In this document: piece after piece, positions 36,370 to 43,888 of the stretch | How positions within the stretch are numbered: the first letter of the stretch is position 1 | How the letters are laid out: each line of letters opens with the position of its first letter | Translations under genes and position numbers: made by a program | NCBI GenBank assembly: GCA_019694295.1 | Contig: JAIBCG010000013.1 | Location: forward strand, 1-53,651 | Direction of reading: 5' to 3' | Origin: Saprospiraceae bacterium | Lineage (GTDB): Bacteria; Bacteroidota; Bacteroidia; Chitinophagales; Saprospiraceae | Length of the DNA stretch: 53,651 nt | The notes under the pieces: model-generated | What the model was told of the DNA's origin: nothing | What the model saw: the letters and a program-made list of their open reading frames with translations, nothing else | Database searches by the model: none

Positions 36370-36756
36370 ATGGAGCAGCAATATTATCATCTTGACAGTT
36401 TTGAATTATTTGGTAAAAAATTTTATAGAATAATCATACTTCCCGACGAAACTGTCTTCATCGAATTGAACAAAACCGTAAAAGGATGTGGAAGTAAACC
36501 CGACGGATTTTTTTGGAAGAAAGTAATGGAATACGGTGCCATAAAATGGGCAGTAGAAGAATTGGAAAATTTTGATTTTGATGCAGAAAAGGAAGCTGCT
36601 ATAGTTTGTCACGAATCGAAGGACACCTTGCTGCAACTTTGCTCTAAGACATTTGAAATGCTTGAGAATCCGGCATTATTCAAAAGCATTATATCGGAAA
36701 TACAAGCTATTTCACTCAGGTCTGATGAAGATGATCTGCTTGATTTTCAGGAATAA
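36370..36756 (+). CDS. Unrecognised small cytoplasmic protein
   Basis: The 128-residue acidic protein has no signal peptide. The N-terminal part reads as beta strands (SFELFGKKFYRIIIL, ETVFIELN) and the rest as helices (FFWKKVMEYGAIKWAVEELENF, SKDTLLQLCSKTFEML). The C-terminus is acidic (SDEDDLLDF). I do not recognise the family. It follows the beta-helix gene by 7 nt and overlaps the 3' end of the convergent EamA gene by 41 bp, which is unusual for this window and makes the exact 3' end worth attention. Confidence 0.6.
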   Translation: MEQQYYHLDSFELFGKKFYRIIILPDETVFIELNKTVKGCGSKPDGFFWKKVMEYGAIKWAVEELENFDFDAEKEAAIVCHESKDTLLQLCSKTFEMLENPALFKSIISEIQAISLRSDEDDLLDFQE

Positions 36757-37576
36757 AGCTTTGTTCGTATCGTTTTTTGTAGTAATAATTGGCAAGTACG
36801 CCACCGATAATGAAGAGGATACCTACGATGGTAGAAATACCATACATTTCACCAAAAAATAAAATACCGAAACCCAGCGCATAAAGTACTCCAAGATAGT
36901 TCAGTATTGACACATCTGCCAATCTCTCTTCCTGCAGTGCCAGAGTAAGGCTTGTCTGACCAAGTTGGGTGAGGATACCGATGGCCAGAAGTATCAGCCA
37001 TTGGTTGCCGGACGGCATTTGCCATTGAAACATTGCAGCTACCAGCCCAGCTACAACACCGAATAATTGAAAATGCAATACTACCACGATTGGGTCTTCT
37101 GATTCCTTCATACTGCGTACATAATTGTAGGCAAATGCAGATGCAACCGAAGAAATAAGCCCAATTGTAAGCATTTGGGTAGAAATAGTAAAGTCGAATC
37201 CTTTAATAATAAGAACGCCGGCAAATGAAACTGCGAAAAAAAGCCATTGGAGGGGTTTTACAGATTCTTTTACCAAAAAGATGCCAATGATACTCGTAAA
37301 TACGGGAGAAATATATTGAATAGTGACTGCCGTACCAAGAGGAAGAGCTTTAATGGTGATAAAATAAGTAAACAAGGCAAGCGTACCAAAAAATCCTCGC
37401 AACAACAGTAGTTTCCGATTGTGGCCTAACCAAGAAACCTTCTTACGTGCTAGCAAACCAAAACAAAAAATGGCTGCCAGCAGACATCTGAAGAAAACGA
37501 TTTCCATCGGAGGGATATCCGTTAACATTTTGATGAGCACGTTCATAACTGCAAAATAGAATGTACTTAGCAGCAT
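36716..37576 (-). CDS. EamA/DMT-family membrane transporter
   Basis: A 286-residue drug/metabolite transporter with about ten hydrophobic helices in two EamA repeats (first half FYFAVMNVLIKML..., second half LISSVASAFAYNYVRS...). Family landmarks include FFRCLLAAIFCFG, TYFITIKALPLGTAVTIQYISPVF and NYLGVLYALGFGILFFGE. The substrate cannot be predicted. I start at the ATG at 37576; the TTG at 37630 overlaps the TACTTTTG promoter element. The gene overlaps the small plus-strand gene by 41 bp at its 3' end. Confidence 0.85.
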   Translation of the reverse strand: MLLSTFYFAVMNVLIKMLTDIPPMEIVFFRCLLAAIFCFGLLARKKVSWLGHNRKLLLLRGFFGTLALFTYFITIKALPLGTAVTIQYISPVFTSIIGIFLVKESVKPLQWLFFAVSFAGVLIIKGFDFTISTQMLTIGLISSVASAFAYNYVRSMKESEDPIVVVLHFQLFGVVAGLVAAMFQWQMPSGNQWLILLAIGILTQLGQTSLTLALQEERLADVSILNYLGVLYALGFGILFFGEMYGISTIVGILFIIGGVLANYYYKKRYEQSFIPENQADHLHQT

Positions 37577-37614
37577 TTGTTTAACACCGTAGGAAAGTTT
37601 CAAGCAGACAAATA

Positions 37615-37648
37615 TTGAATTAATACGCAAAAGTATGTTGTATATTTG
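37615..37648 (+). promoter_or_regulatory. Promoter TTG-N23-TATATTTG for the RluA-type gene
   Basis: TTG at 37615-37617 and TATATTTG at 37641-37648; the spacing is at the long end of the accepted range. The leader to the ATG at 37702 is about 48 nt. Confidence 0.45.
37628..37635 (-). promoter_or_regulatory. -7 element TACTTTTG for the EamA gene
   Basis: TAnnTTTG on the minus strand, about 50 nt before the ATG at 37576. It lies 5 bp from the oppositely oriented TATATTTG of the RluA-type gene, so the two promoters are nearly back to back. Confidence 0.4.
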
Positions 37649-37701
37649 TCATTGTATAATGAAATGTCCTTTAACCATTAGAATTATTTGAAAGAGGCTA
37701 C

Positions 37702-38370
37702 ATGCAGCAAGGCACACCTAACATTATTTTTGAAGATAACCACATCATCATCGTTGATAAACCACACGGCTGGCTCGTGCATGGCGATAAGACAAATGAT
37801 CAGACGATCGGTGATTGGCTCAAACAATACATCAAACAAAAGTACAACAAACCGGGCGACGTGTTTCTAGGTACAGTACACAGGCTAGATCGGCCGGTTG
37901 GCGGCTTAATGGTGTTTGCAAGGACATCAAAGAGTCTTGAACGGCTCAATAAATCATTTGCTGATAAACATGTTAAGAAATATTACCAGGCGCTCGTTCA
38001 AAATTGTCCTGAAAAGTTAAGTGCTTACCTTGTTCATTGGTTGAGGAAGGAAGAAGTCAGAAACTCGGTTGAGCTCAGGAATGATGCTGCAGGGCAGGAG
38101 TGGAAAAAAGCAGAAACCAACTATCAGGTTCTTGGTAAGTATAATCAATATTTTTTAATTGCATTAGAACCTATTACCGGTCGAAAGCATCAGCTACGTG
38201 CTCAGATGGCATCTATAGGCTCGCCCATAGTAGGTGATCTAAAGTACGGATCGAAAATCAGATGTTCGGATGGCAACATTGCCTTAAAGTGTACCGGTCT
38301 CGAGTTTATACATCCGGTAAAGAAGGAACGACTATGTTTCAAGCTGGATAAGCCGGATTGGAATATTTAG
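37702..38370 (+). CDS. RluA-family pseudouridine synthase (222 aa)
   Basis: Isomerises uridine to pseudouridine in rRNA or tRNA. The catalytic motif HRLDRPVGG has its Asp at residue 63. Further family stretches are IIFEDNHIIIVDKPHGWLVH, EPITGRKHQLRAQMASIGSPIVGD and LEFIHPVKKE. There is no N-terminal S4 domain, as in RluA/TruC-type enzymes, so the target position cannot be told. It is transcribed alone, divergent from the EamA gene. A second, different RluA-family gene is at 48944-49666. Confidence 0.88.
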   Translation: MQQGTPNIIFEDNHIIIVDKPHGWLVHGDKTNDQTIGDWLKQYIKQKYNKPGDVFLGTVHRLDRPVGGLMVFARTSKSLERLNKSFADKHVKKYYQALVQNCPEKLSAYLVHWLRKEEVRNSVELRNDAAGQEWKKAETNYQVLGKYNQYFLIALEPITGRKHQLRAQMASIGSPIVGDLKYGSKIRCSDGNIALKCTGLEFIHPVKKERLCFKLDKPDWNI

Positions 38371-38685
38371 CATATTTAATGTACAATATTATTAATAACC
38401 TAAATGAATTTTAAAAAAAACTATAACCAAATAAACATTACTAGCTTTTAGGGTCGGTTTGTTTTAGAATATTTTAGAAAGAATAGCTATATTTTTTCAT
38501 TTAACATCTTCAATTATTTTTCTGAATTAGTGGAATACCTGTATAGGTGTGGAGCTAGAATCAGAAGTATTATTGTATTATCATTAACAATTCTTTGCAG
38601 GATATTATTTTTTGTTTAGAATTTCTTGAGTAAATTTGCGTTTTATCTTTACATTATTATTTTTTAATTACTAAATCTGACAAAA
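38371..38685. other. AT-rich intergenic region upstream of the small-lipoprotein pair
   Basis: No convincing reading frame or stem-loop. It contains a promoter-like TTG (38612-38614) and TAAATTTG (38631-38638) 47 nt before the next ATG, with a slightly short 16-nt spacer. The long leaderless stretch may hold further control sites that I cannot identify. Confidence 0.5.
38612..38638 (+). promoter_or_regulatory. Promoter TTG-N16-TAAATTTG for the small-lipoprotein pair
   Basis: The -7 box matches TAnnTTTG and the TTG is 16 nt upstream, one or two bases short of the usual range. Confidence 0.4.
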
Positions 38686-38940
38686 ATGAAATTTAAATCT
38701 TTAGTCATTGCAGGTATAGCACTGTTGTCATTATCAGTGACTGCTTGTAAGAGCAAACCAAAGTTGCTTACACCTGAAGAAGTAACAAAAATGGTTGACG
38801 AAAAAGTTGCCAAAGAAAAGGAAGTTTTGGGTCCGGAGCTCGATAAACTTTGTGAAGCTCAAACTCCACAGTACGTTAAGGAAGCTGTTGATAAACTTGT
38901 AGCAGATGCTGCAGCAGCACAAGCCACACCGGCACAATAA
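38686..38940 (+). CDS. Small lipoprotein, helical
   Basis: The 84-residue protein has a lipoprotein signal with lipobox SVTAC (Cys21). The mature part is short, charged and helical (TPEEVTKMVDEKVAKEKEVL, YVKEAVDKLVADAAAA) with an Ala-rich end. No domain recognised. The gene is 29 nt upstream of the Ala/Lys/Pro-rich repeat protein and probably shares its promoter and terminator. A short surface- or periplasm-anchored coiled-coil protein is the plainest reading. Confidence 0.75.
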   Translation: MKFKSLVIAGIALLSLSVTACKSKPKLLTPEEVTKMVDEKVAKEKEVLGPELDKLCEAQTPQYVKEAVDKLVADAAAAQATPAQ

Positions 38941-38969
38941 TTTTTTAACAATTTTAAAAAAGACTTAAA

Positions 38970-39449
38970 ATGAAGAAATACGGAATTATCGGTCTCTTTG
39001 CACTTGCAGTAGCTGGTTTTTTTACACTGACATCAGCAGACGAACCAATGAGTGAAGAGCAAAAACAACAGTTTGATCAAATCGATCAAATGGTTAAAGA
39101 ACAAACGGATGCATTCAAGGCACAAAAAGATACAGAATGCAGAGAAAATGCAATGAACCTTGCTAAACCTAAGGCTGATTCTATCATTGCTGCTACTGCT
39201 GCTGCTGCCGCAAAAGCTGCTGCAAAAACACCTGGAAAAGTTAGCAAACCGGCTGCTAAAAAGCCTGCTGCAAAACCAGCTGCACCTAAAAAAGAAACAG
39301 TGGGGCAAGGCAAACCTAAACTTGGTGGACAGTCAAGCAGTACAACCGTAGGTCAGGGTAAACCAAAACTAGGTGGTGAACAACCTGCAGCAAAAGGTGC
39401 TGAAGGTAGTACCATCGGCCAAGGTAAACCAAAATTGGGCGGTAAGTAA
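38970..39449 (+). CDS. Secreted Ala/Lys/Pro-rich protein with three C-terminal GQGKPKLGG repeats
   Basis: The 159-residue protein has a signal peptide (MKKYGIIGLFALAVAGFFTL, cleavage near TSA). A helical segment to about residue 60 contains one Cys (57). An Ala/Lys/Pro stretch (70-108) resembles histone H1-type tails. Three 11-residue repeats T[VI]GQGKPKLGG start at residues 110, 126 and 148, and the last lies directly at the C-terminus. No family is recognised. It is the second gene of a pair with a small lipoprotein. Confidence 0.75.
   Translation: MKKYGIIGLFALAVAGFFTLTSADEPMSEEQKQQFDQIDQMVKEQTDAFKAQKDTECRENAMNLAKPKADSIIAATAAAAAKAAAKTPGKVSKPAAKKPAAKPAAPKKETVGQGKPKLGGQSSSTTVGQGKPKLGGEQPAAKGAEGSTIGQGKPKLGGK
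39297..39443 (+). repeat. Three short coding repeats T[VI]GQGKPKLGG
   Basis: Three near-identical 33-bp coding units starting at 39297, 39345 and 39411, separated by spacers of 15 and 33 bp that differ in sequence. Synonymous codons differ among units (for example GGGCAAGGC, GGTCAGGGT, GGCCAAGGT), so the peptide is conserved more than the DNA. Confidence 0.8.
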
Positions 39450-39475
39450 TTTTTCGCTTTGTAATATTACAAAAG

Positions 39476-39506
39476 GCAGGTTGATTAAGTTCAACCTGCT
39501 TTTTTT
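39476..39506 (+). terminator. Intrinsic terminator after the repeat-protein gene
   Basis: A perfect 9-bp stem GCAGGTTGA/TCAACCTGC (39476-39484 with 39491-39499), a 6-nt loop and seven T. Confidence 0.87.
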
Positions 39507-39910
39507 ATTAATAGTATTCGGGTCTATTTTTTAGGATTCAATTTATTGAAATCATTTACCGAAAATATTATTGAGCCTTATTTTACCCTGAGATTTTGGG
39601 CTTTCAATACTTTACACAAAGATGGTACGAATGCTGTCCAGAGTTAAAATAGCATTACCATTTGTGTGGTAGGAAGTATTATTTTGCTCAACGCTAATGA
39701 TCGGCTTGTCTGTATGGTTGTACATTTTTTATTAAGCATACAAAAGATGGCTTGATGTTTATAAGCTAACTATGTTAATTTGTCAGGCAAAAAAATACCA
39801 CAATGCAGTAAACTAAAAATGTCAATCAGTTAACCATCAGTATTGGATTTTCTAACTACATTATATGTATAATATCCATGGAAAGCTAAATAATGAGATG
39901 GGATTTAGCA

Positions 39911-39949
39911 AAAAAAAATCGCCCCCATAATGGAGGCGACCTTTTTTTT
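39911..39949. terminator. Terminator of the EGF-like lipoprotein gene, bidirectional form
   Basis: TCGCC (39919-39923) pairs with GGCGA (39935-39939), with an inner CCAT/ATGG stem across one mismatch. Eight A on the left and eight T on the right allow use on both strands. It lies just downstream of the minus-strand gene ending at 39973. Confidence 0.82.
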
Positions 39950-39972
39950 ATTATAAGAAAAATCTTTTAATA

Positions 39973-40485
39973 TTACTGCTTAGTACCGTTAAATTTACAA
40001 GCATTGGAAGGATTACCCTGGATAGAGTAATCAACCAAGATTGTAGGAGGAGTACCAGCTGTATAAGTACCTGTACCTTGGAAAGTGTAAGTTAAAGCAC
40101 CAATAGTGATAGTCTGCGCAGGAATAGTAAGTGCTGTTTTGTTCACAGTACCTGTCAAAGTAATACCTTGGTTGTAAACATTTGAAATAATTACTTTATC
40201 AATTGCACTTGAAGAAGTAGTAATGTTGATAGTGTAGTTATCAGAACCAGTAGTGCATGTTTCGCTTCCTGTATAAGTACCGATAAATTTTGCTCTTTGT
40301 TCTACTGTACATTTTCCATTTGCATCTTGTTCGTATCCGACATTACAAATACAATCACCTTCAAAGCAGTCTTCGTTAGTACCGCAATCAACATCTTTAC
40401 AAGGATCGTCAGAACCACAAGAAGTAAATGTGACGGCTACAGAACCTAGAATAAAAGCAAGAAATAAAATTTGAAGTTTTTTCAT
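39973..40485 (-). CDS. Lipoprotein with an EGF-like cysteine-rich module
   Basis: The 170-residue protein has a lipoprotein signal with lipobox FTSC (Cys23). Next is a short Cys-rich EGF-like module with the spacing C..V.C..N..C..G.C.C..GY....G.C (about residues 29-60). The C-terminal 110 residues form a Thr/Ile/Ser-rich beta domain (FIGTYTGSETCTTGSDNYTINI, ITLTGTVNKTALTIPAQTI) of the small-barrel type common in Bacteroidota lipoproteins. A surface-anchored binding role is possible but not shown. It is divergent from the MbnP-like gene. Confidence 0.8.
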   Translation of the reverse strand: MKKLQILFLAFILGSVAVTFTSCGSDDPCKDVDCGTNEDCFEGDCICNVGYEQDANGKCTVEQRAKFIGTYTGSETCTTGSDNYTINITTSSSAIDKVIISNVYNQGITLTGTVNKTALTIPAQTITIGALTYTFQGTGTYTAGTPPTILVDYSIQGNPSNACKFNGTKQ

Positions 40486-40520
40486 TTTTGATAAAATTTT
40501 GATTTTAAAAAATAATAGGG

Positions 40521-40528
40521 CAAAGGTA
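40521..40528 (-). promoter_or_regulatory. -7 element TACCTTTG for the EGF-like lipoprotein gene
   Basis: TAnnTTTG match on the minus strand, 35 nt before the ATG at 40485; no well-spaced TTG. Confidence 0.35.
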
Positions 40529-40594
40529 ATAAATTAAATGTTGATTAAATACGTCTTAGTTTGAATTTTTATTATTCTATTCGAAAAAAAGTTG

Positions 40595-40602
40595 TAATTT
40601 TG
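40595..40602 (+). promoter_or_regulatory. -7 element TAATTTTG for the MbnP/MbnH-like locus
   Basis: TAnnTTTG match, 24 nt before the ATG at 40627. It argues for that start instead of the TTG at 40561. Confidence 0.4.
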
Positions 40603-40626
40603 ACGGTAATTCATAAAAAAGTAACA

Positions 40627-41598
40627 ATGATGAAATCAATTTTTACAACACTTTTATTATTTATTTTCTGCATTGCTTTACAAGCACAAGCTAATCCGGT
40701 ATATTTACAGATTAATCCGACCATAAGTAAAGCACCATTAGCCATGATTAAAGGGCAGTATAGTGCCCCAAATGGTGTAAAATACAAGCTGAAACGACTT
40801 CAGTATTATATCTCGGGCGTCACTATTTTTCACGACGGCAATCAGGAAACAAAATGTGATCAAGTTTATCTACTTATCAATCCTGACCAGACTGATTATT
40901 ATCTTGGTGACTACAATATTAATAATGTAGAAAGAATTGTGTTCAATATTGGTGTAGATTCTGTTCCCAATCATGGTGACCCAACTGCCTGGCCAGCTGG
41001 TCATGCTTTGGCTCCTCAAAATCCGTCAATGCATTGGGGGTGGGCTGCCGGTTACAGATTTGCTGCTATCGAAGGAAATTCTGATAGCGGCAATGGACAA
41101 TTCGCCGATTTGTTCGAGTTCCATACCATCGGTGACGAATTATTAACCAAGGTAGAAGTAAATGCTTCAAGTGAAGATAATGCCGGTAAGAAATTGATTA
41201 CATTATATGCCGATTATAATAAACTCTTTACTAATATCGACTTGTTTGGTGGTAAAATTCAGCATGGCAACCTGACACCTAATGACATCCTGATGGCCAA
41301 CTTCAAGGATGTATATTATACATCACCAAGTGTAGCAACTAAAGATGTTAACAGTCACCTTATAGGTGTAAATGTTGTGTCACCTGCTTCAGGTCTGCAT
41401 ATTAATTATACGTCTGATATAAAAGGCATGAATTTCAGACTGATGAATACAAACGGTCAAGCTTTGGTTCAGCAAAATAATATTTCTGCTTCAGGTTCGA
41501 TCTCATCTGATATAGAATTGCCGGCAGGTGTATATATCTATAATTTTTATACTGAAAATACTTCAATAGCTACAGGTAAAATTATAATTACCAAATAA
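40627..41598 (+). CDS. MbnP-like protein with T9SS sorting domain
   Basis: The 323-residue protein has a signal peptide ending near LQAQ. A beta-sandwich domain of the MbnP type follows, with YKLKRLQYYISGV, YLLINPDQ, VFNIGVDSVPNHGDP and the hallmark HWGWAAGYRF (His136, Trp137, Trp139), then FEFHTIGD (His166). MbnP is the copper-binding partner of the diheme enzyme MbnH, which converts a Trp of MbnP to kynurenine. The last 75 residues are a type A T9SS sorting domain (NFRLMNTNGQALV, LPAGVYIYNFYT, GKIIITK). Two MbnH-like genes follow after 11 and 64 nt. Metal binding and Trp oxidation are inferred from the family, not seen. Confidence 0.8.
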   Translation: MMKSIFTTLLLFIFCIALQAQANPVYLQINPTISKAPLAMIKGQYSAPNGVKYKLKRLQYYISGVTIFHDGNQETKCDQVYLLINPDQTDYYLGDYNINNVERIVFNIGVDSVPNHGDPTAWPAGHALAPQNPSMHWGWAAGYRFAAIEGNSDSGNGQFADLFEFHTIGDELLTKVEVNASSEDNAGKKLITLYADYNKLFTNIDLFGGKIQHGNLTPNDILMANFKDVYYTSPSVATKDVNSHLIGVNVVSPASGLHINYTSDIKGMNFRLMNTNGQALVQQNNISASGSISSDIELPAGVYIYNFYTENTSIATGKIIITK

Positions 41599-41609
41599 TA
41601 TTATTAGGA

Positions 41610-42611
41610 ATGAAGTCCGGATTTTATCTGATTTTCTGCAGTCTAATTTTTGTATGCTGCTCAAAAGACGAAAAAGCCGGACTTTATGATTTCATACAGG
41701 TTCCATTCGGATTTGACAAGCCAAAAATACCGGCCGATAATGAATTGACAGAAGATCGGATCAAACTCGGCAAACTGCTTTTTTACGACAAACTTATGTC
41801 GCGCGATACCAGCCTCTCTTGTGCGAGTTGCCATAAACCAGAGCTTGCATTCACCGACGGACTGCCCAAAAGTGTTGGTATTGACGGGAAATTTGTAATG
41901 CGTAATGCATCTACACTTACCAATGTAATATACAATCCATATTTGCTCTCAGAAGGAGGCGTACCCACACTCGAACAACAAATACTTGTGCCCATAATGG
42001 AGCACAATGAGTTTGATACCAATATTCTCATACTTGCCGAAAGACTTAATAACAGAAAGGATATTATTGATTTGTCGTTGAAGGCTTACGGCAGGCCACC
42101 CGACCCTTATGTGATAACTCGTGCCATAGCAGCATTTGAGCGAACCATAATAAGTGGCAACAGTCTTTTTGACAACTATCTCAGAAATTCAGAGCTATTT
42201 TCACCAAAACAATATTTGGGCTCGACATTATTTTTTTCAGAACGCACCAACTGTAGTAGTTGTCATAGCGGAGTGCTTTTTACTAATTTTCATTTTGAAA
42301 ATAATGGACTGTATGTCAATTATGATGATGAAGGCAGAAAACGCCTTACCGGAAAGGATAAGGATGAAGCACTCTTCAAAGTACCAACACTCAGAAACAT
42401 TTCAGTAACAGCACCTTACATGCACGACGGTTCTTTCCAAAACCTCAGGCAGGTAATAGAACACTACAACAAGGGTGGGGCAGGGCACCATAACCAAAGC
42501 AAGTTGGTAAAACCATTGCACCTGACGGAATACGAAAAAGAATGCTTAATCGAGTTTCTTAATACACTGACAGACACAGAATTTTTAAGTGATAAAAAAT
42601 ACAGATTGTAG
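41610..42611 (+). CDS. MbnH/cytochrome c peroxidase-family diheme lipoprotein, first copy
   Basis: The 333-residue protein has a lipoprotein-type signal (LIFCSLIFVCCSK). Two covalent heme sites are CASCH (71-75) and CSSCH (215-219). Family stretches of the bacterial diheme peroxidase/MauG group are present: LGKLLFYDKLMSRDTSLSC, LAFTDGLPKSVGI, RNASTLTNVIYNP, VPTLRNISVTAPYMHDGSF and VIEHYNKGG. In the MbnP/MbnH system such an enzyme oxidises Trp on MbnP. It begins 11 nt after the MbnP-like gene. A conventional H2O2-reducing peroxidase cannot be excluded. Confidence 0.85.
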   Translation: MKSGFYLIFCSLIFVCCSKDEKAGLYDFIQVPFGFDKPKIPADNELTEDRIKLGKLLFYDKLMSRDTSLSCASCHKPELAFTDGLPKSVGIDGKFVMRNASTLTNVIYNPYLLSEGGVPTLEQQILVPIMEHNEFDTNILILAERLNNRKDIIDLSLKAYGRPPDPYVITRAIAAFERTIISGNSLFDNYLRNSELFSPKQYLGSTLFFSERTNCSSCHSGVLFTNFHFENNGLYVNYDDEGRKRLTGKDKDEALFKVPTLRNISVTAPYMHDGSFQNLRQVIEHYNKGGAGHHNQSKLVKPLHLTEYEKECLIEFLNTLTDTEFLSDKKYRL

Positions 42612-42675
42612 CCAATAAATTTCTGCAAATACTAAGAAAGAATTACTTTTATAGCAACATTATAAATTAACACTT

Positions 42676-43737
42676 ATGAAAAATCTCACACTTTTATTAT
42701 TGGTATTAGCATTTGTATCTTGCAAGAAAGATGATGATGTGGTGCAGTACGACCCAACACCGTACACACTCGAATACGGTAACTTCCCTGCACCTAAGCT
42801 ACCTGCAGACAATCCTTTGACTGTAGCCGGCGTTGAGCTTGGCAGAATGCTGTTTTATGAGCAAATGCTGAGCAAAGATGGTACGCAGTCTTGTGCCACT
42901 TGTCATAAAGCCGAAGATAACTTTAATGATATACGTCGCTTCAGTATTGGCGTAGATGGTGGTGAGGGCAGACGAAATGCCATGTCAGTAAGTAATCTTG
43001 CCTGGCACAATACCGGATTTTTTTGGGACGGCAGAGCTGCAACCCTACGTGAACAAGCATTGAAACCCATTCAAGACCCGGTAGAAATGAATGAAACACT
43101 TGTAAATGTAGTGACAAAACTCAAAAGCAGCAAAATGTATCAAGATCAGTTTACCAAAGCATTTAAAGATCCTGAAATCAATTCTGATAAAGTTGCTCTC
43201 GCTCTCGAACAATTTATGTTTACGATGGTGTCACACGATTCGAAATATGACAAATGGTTAAAAGGCACGGCACAGCTAACCGATTCGGAAGAAAGGGGCC
43301 GTGTGTTGTTCTTTACCGAGAAAGATCCTTTTAACAATATCAAAGGCGCAGAGTGCTTCCATTGCCACAACGGATTCGACTTTAGCAATCATTCTATTAC
43401 CAACAATGGGCTTGATGCAGATGCTGATTTTAAGGATTTGGGGCGGTTCGAAGTGACAAAAAATGCTTCAGATAAGGCAAAATTCAAAACTCCGTCACTA
43501 CGAAATATAGAACTAACACCACCATACATGCACGATGGTCGTTTTGTAACACTTGAAGAAGTAATCGAACATTACAATTCGGAAATCAAGCAATCTTCTA
43601 CACTTGATCCACTGTTATATACCATACAAGCCGGGCTTGAACTTACTCCACAAGATAAGGCTGACCTGATAGCTTTCCTGAAAACACTTACAGATCAGAA
43701 TTTTACCACAAATCCGAAGTTCCAGACGCCTTTTTAA
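42676..43737 (+). CDS. MbnH/cytochrome c peroxidase-family diheme lipoprotein, second copy
   Basis: The 353-residue protein has lipobox FVSC (Cys16) and heme sites CATCH (73-77) and CFHCH (227-231). It shares the layout of the preceding gene but is clearly diverged: it has FFWDGRAATLREQALKPIQDPVEM in place of the shorter region of copy one, and an insertion before the second heme. The family end LRNIELTPPYMHDGRFVTLEEVIEHYN is intact. The 64-nt gap contains no terminator. Two tandem diheme enzymes behind one MbnP-like gene suggest distinct substrates or steps, but this is inference. Confidence 0.85.
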   Translation: MKNLTLLLLVLAFVSCKKDDDVVQYDPTPYTLEYGNFPAPKLPADNPLTVAGVELGRMLFYEQMLSKDGTQSCATCHKAEDNFNDIRRFSIGVDGGEGRRNAMSVSNLAWHNTGFFWDGRAATLREQALKPIQDPVEMNETLVNVVTKLKSSKMYQDQFTKAFKDPEINSDKVALALEQFMFTMVSHDSKYDKWLKGTAQLTDSEERGRVLFFTEKDPFNNIKGAECFHCHNGFDFSNHSITNNGLDADADFKDLGRFEVTKNASDKAKFKTPSLRNIELTPPYMHDGRFVTLEEVIEHYNSEIKQSSTLDPLLYTIQAGLELTPQDKADLIAFLKTLTDQNFTTNPKFQTPF

Positions 43738-43845
43738 ACGACAAAAGCTGATTCAATTTTTAATATATTCGGTTGTGAGTTTATTCGAACGGAAAAGGTA
43801 TTATTTAAAATATTTGTGAATGAATGCGAATCATCATTAATTTCA

Positions 43846-43853
43846 TACCTTTG
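43846..43853 (+). promoter_or_regulatory. -7 element TACCTTTG for yidC
   Basis: TAnnTTTG match 35 nt before the ATG at 43889; the nearest TTG is too distant. Confidence 0.35.
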
Positions 43854-43888
43854 CAATTCAATAAAACCAGACAAAGGAAAATTCGCAA

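Larger units (their letters stand above)
39450..39972. other. Intergenic region between two convergent units
   Basis: About 520 bp with a terminator at each end (39476-39506 and 39911-39949). Between them the DNA is AT-rich. The only frame noted is a 37-codon minus-strand frame (39612-39725) with no supporting signals. I see nothing else in it. Confidence 0.5.

Noticed and set aside
37577..37630. TTG start for the EamA transporter
   Set aside because: The TTG overlaps a TACTTTTG promoter element, and the ATG at 37576 begins directly at the first membrane helix.
39612..39725. 37-codon minus-strand frame in the 39450-39972 gap
   Set aside because: No promoter box at a suitable distance, no signal peptide or known motif; not enough to call a gene.
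40561..40626. TTG start for the MbnP-like gene
   Set aside because: It lies upstream of the TAATTTTG element and would put 22 charged residues before the signal peptide.
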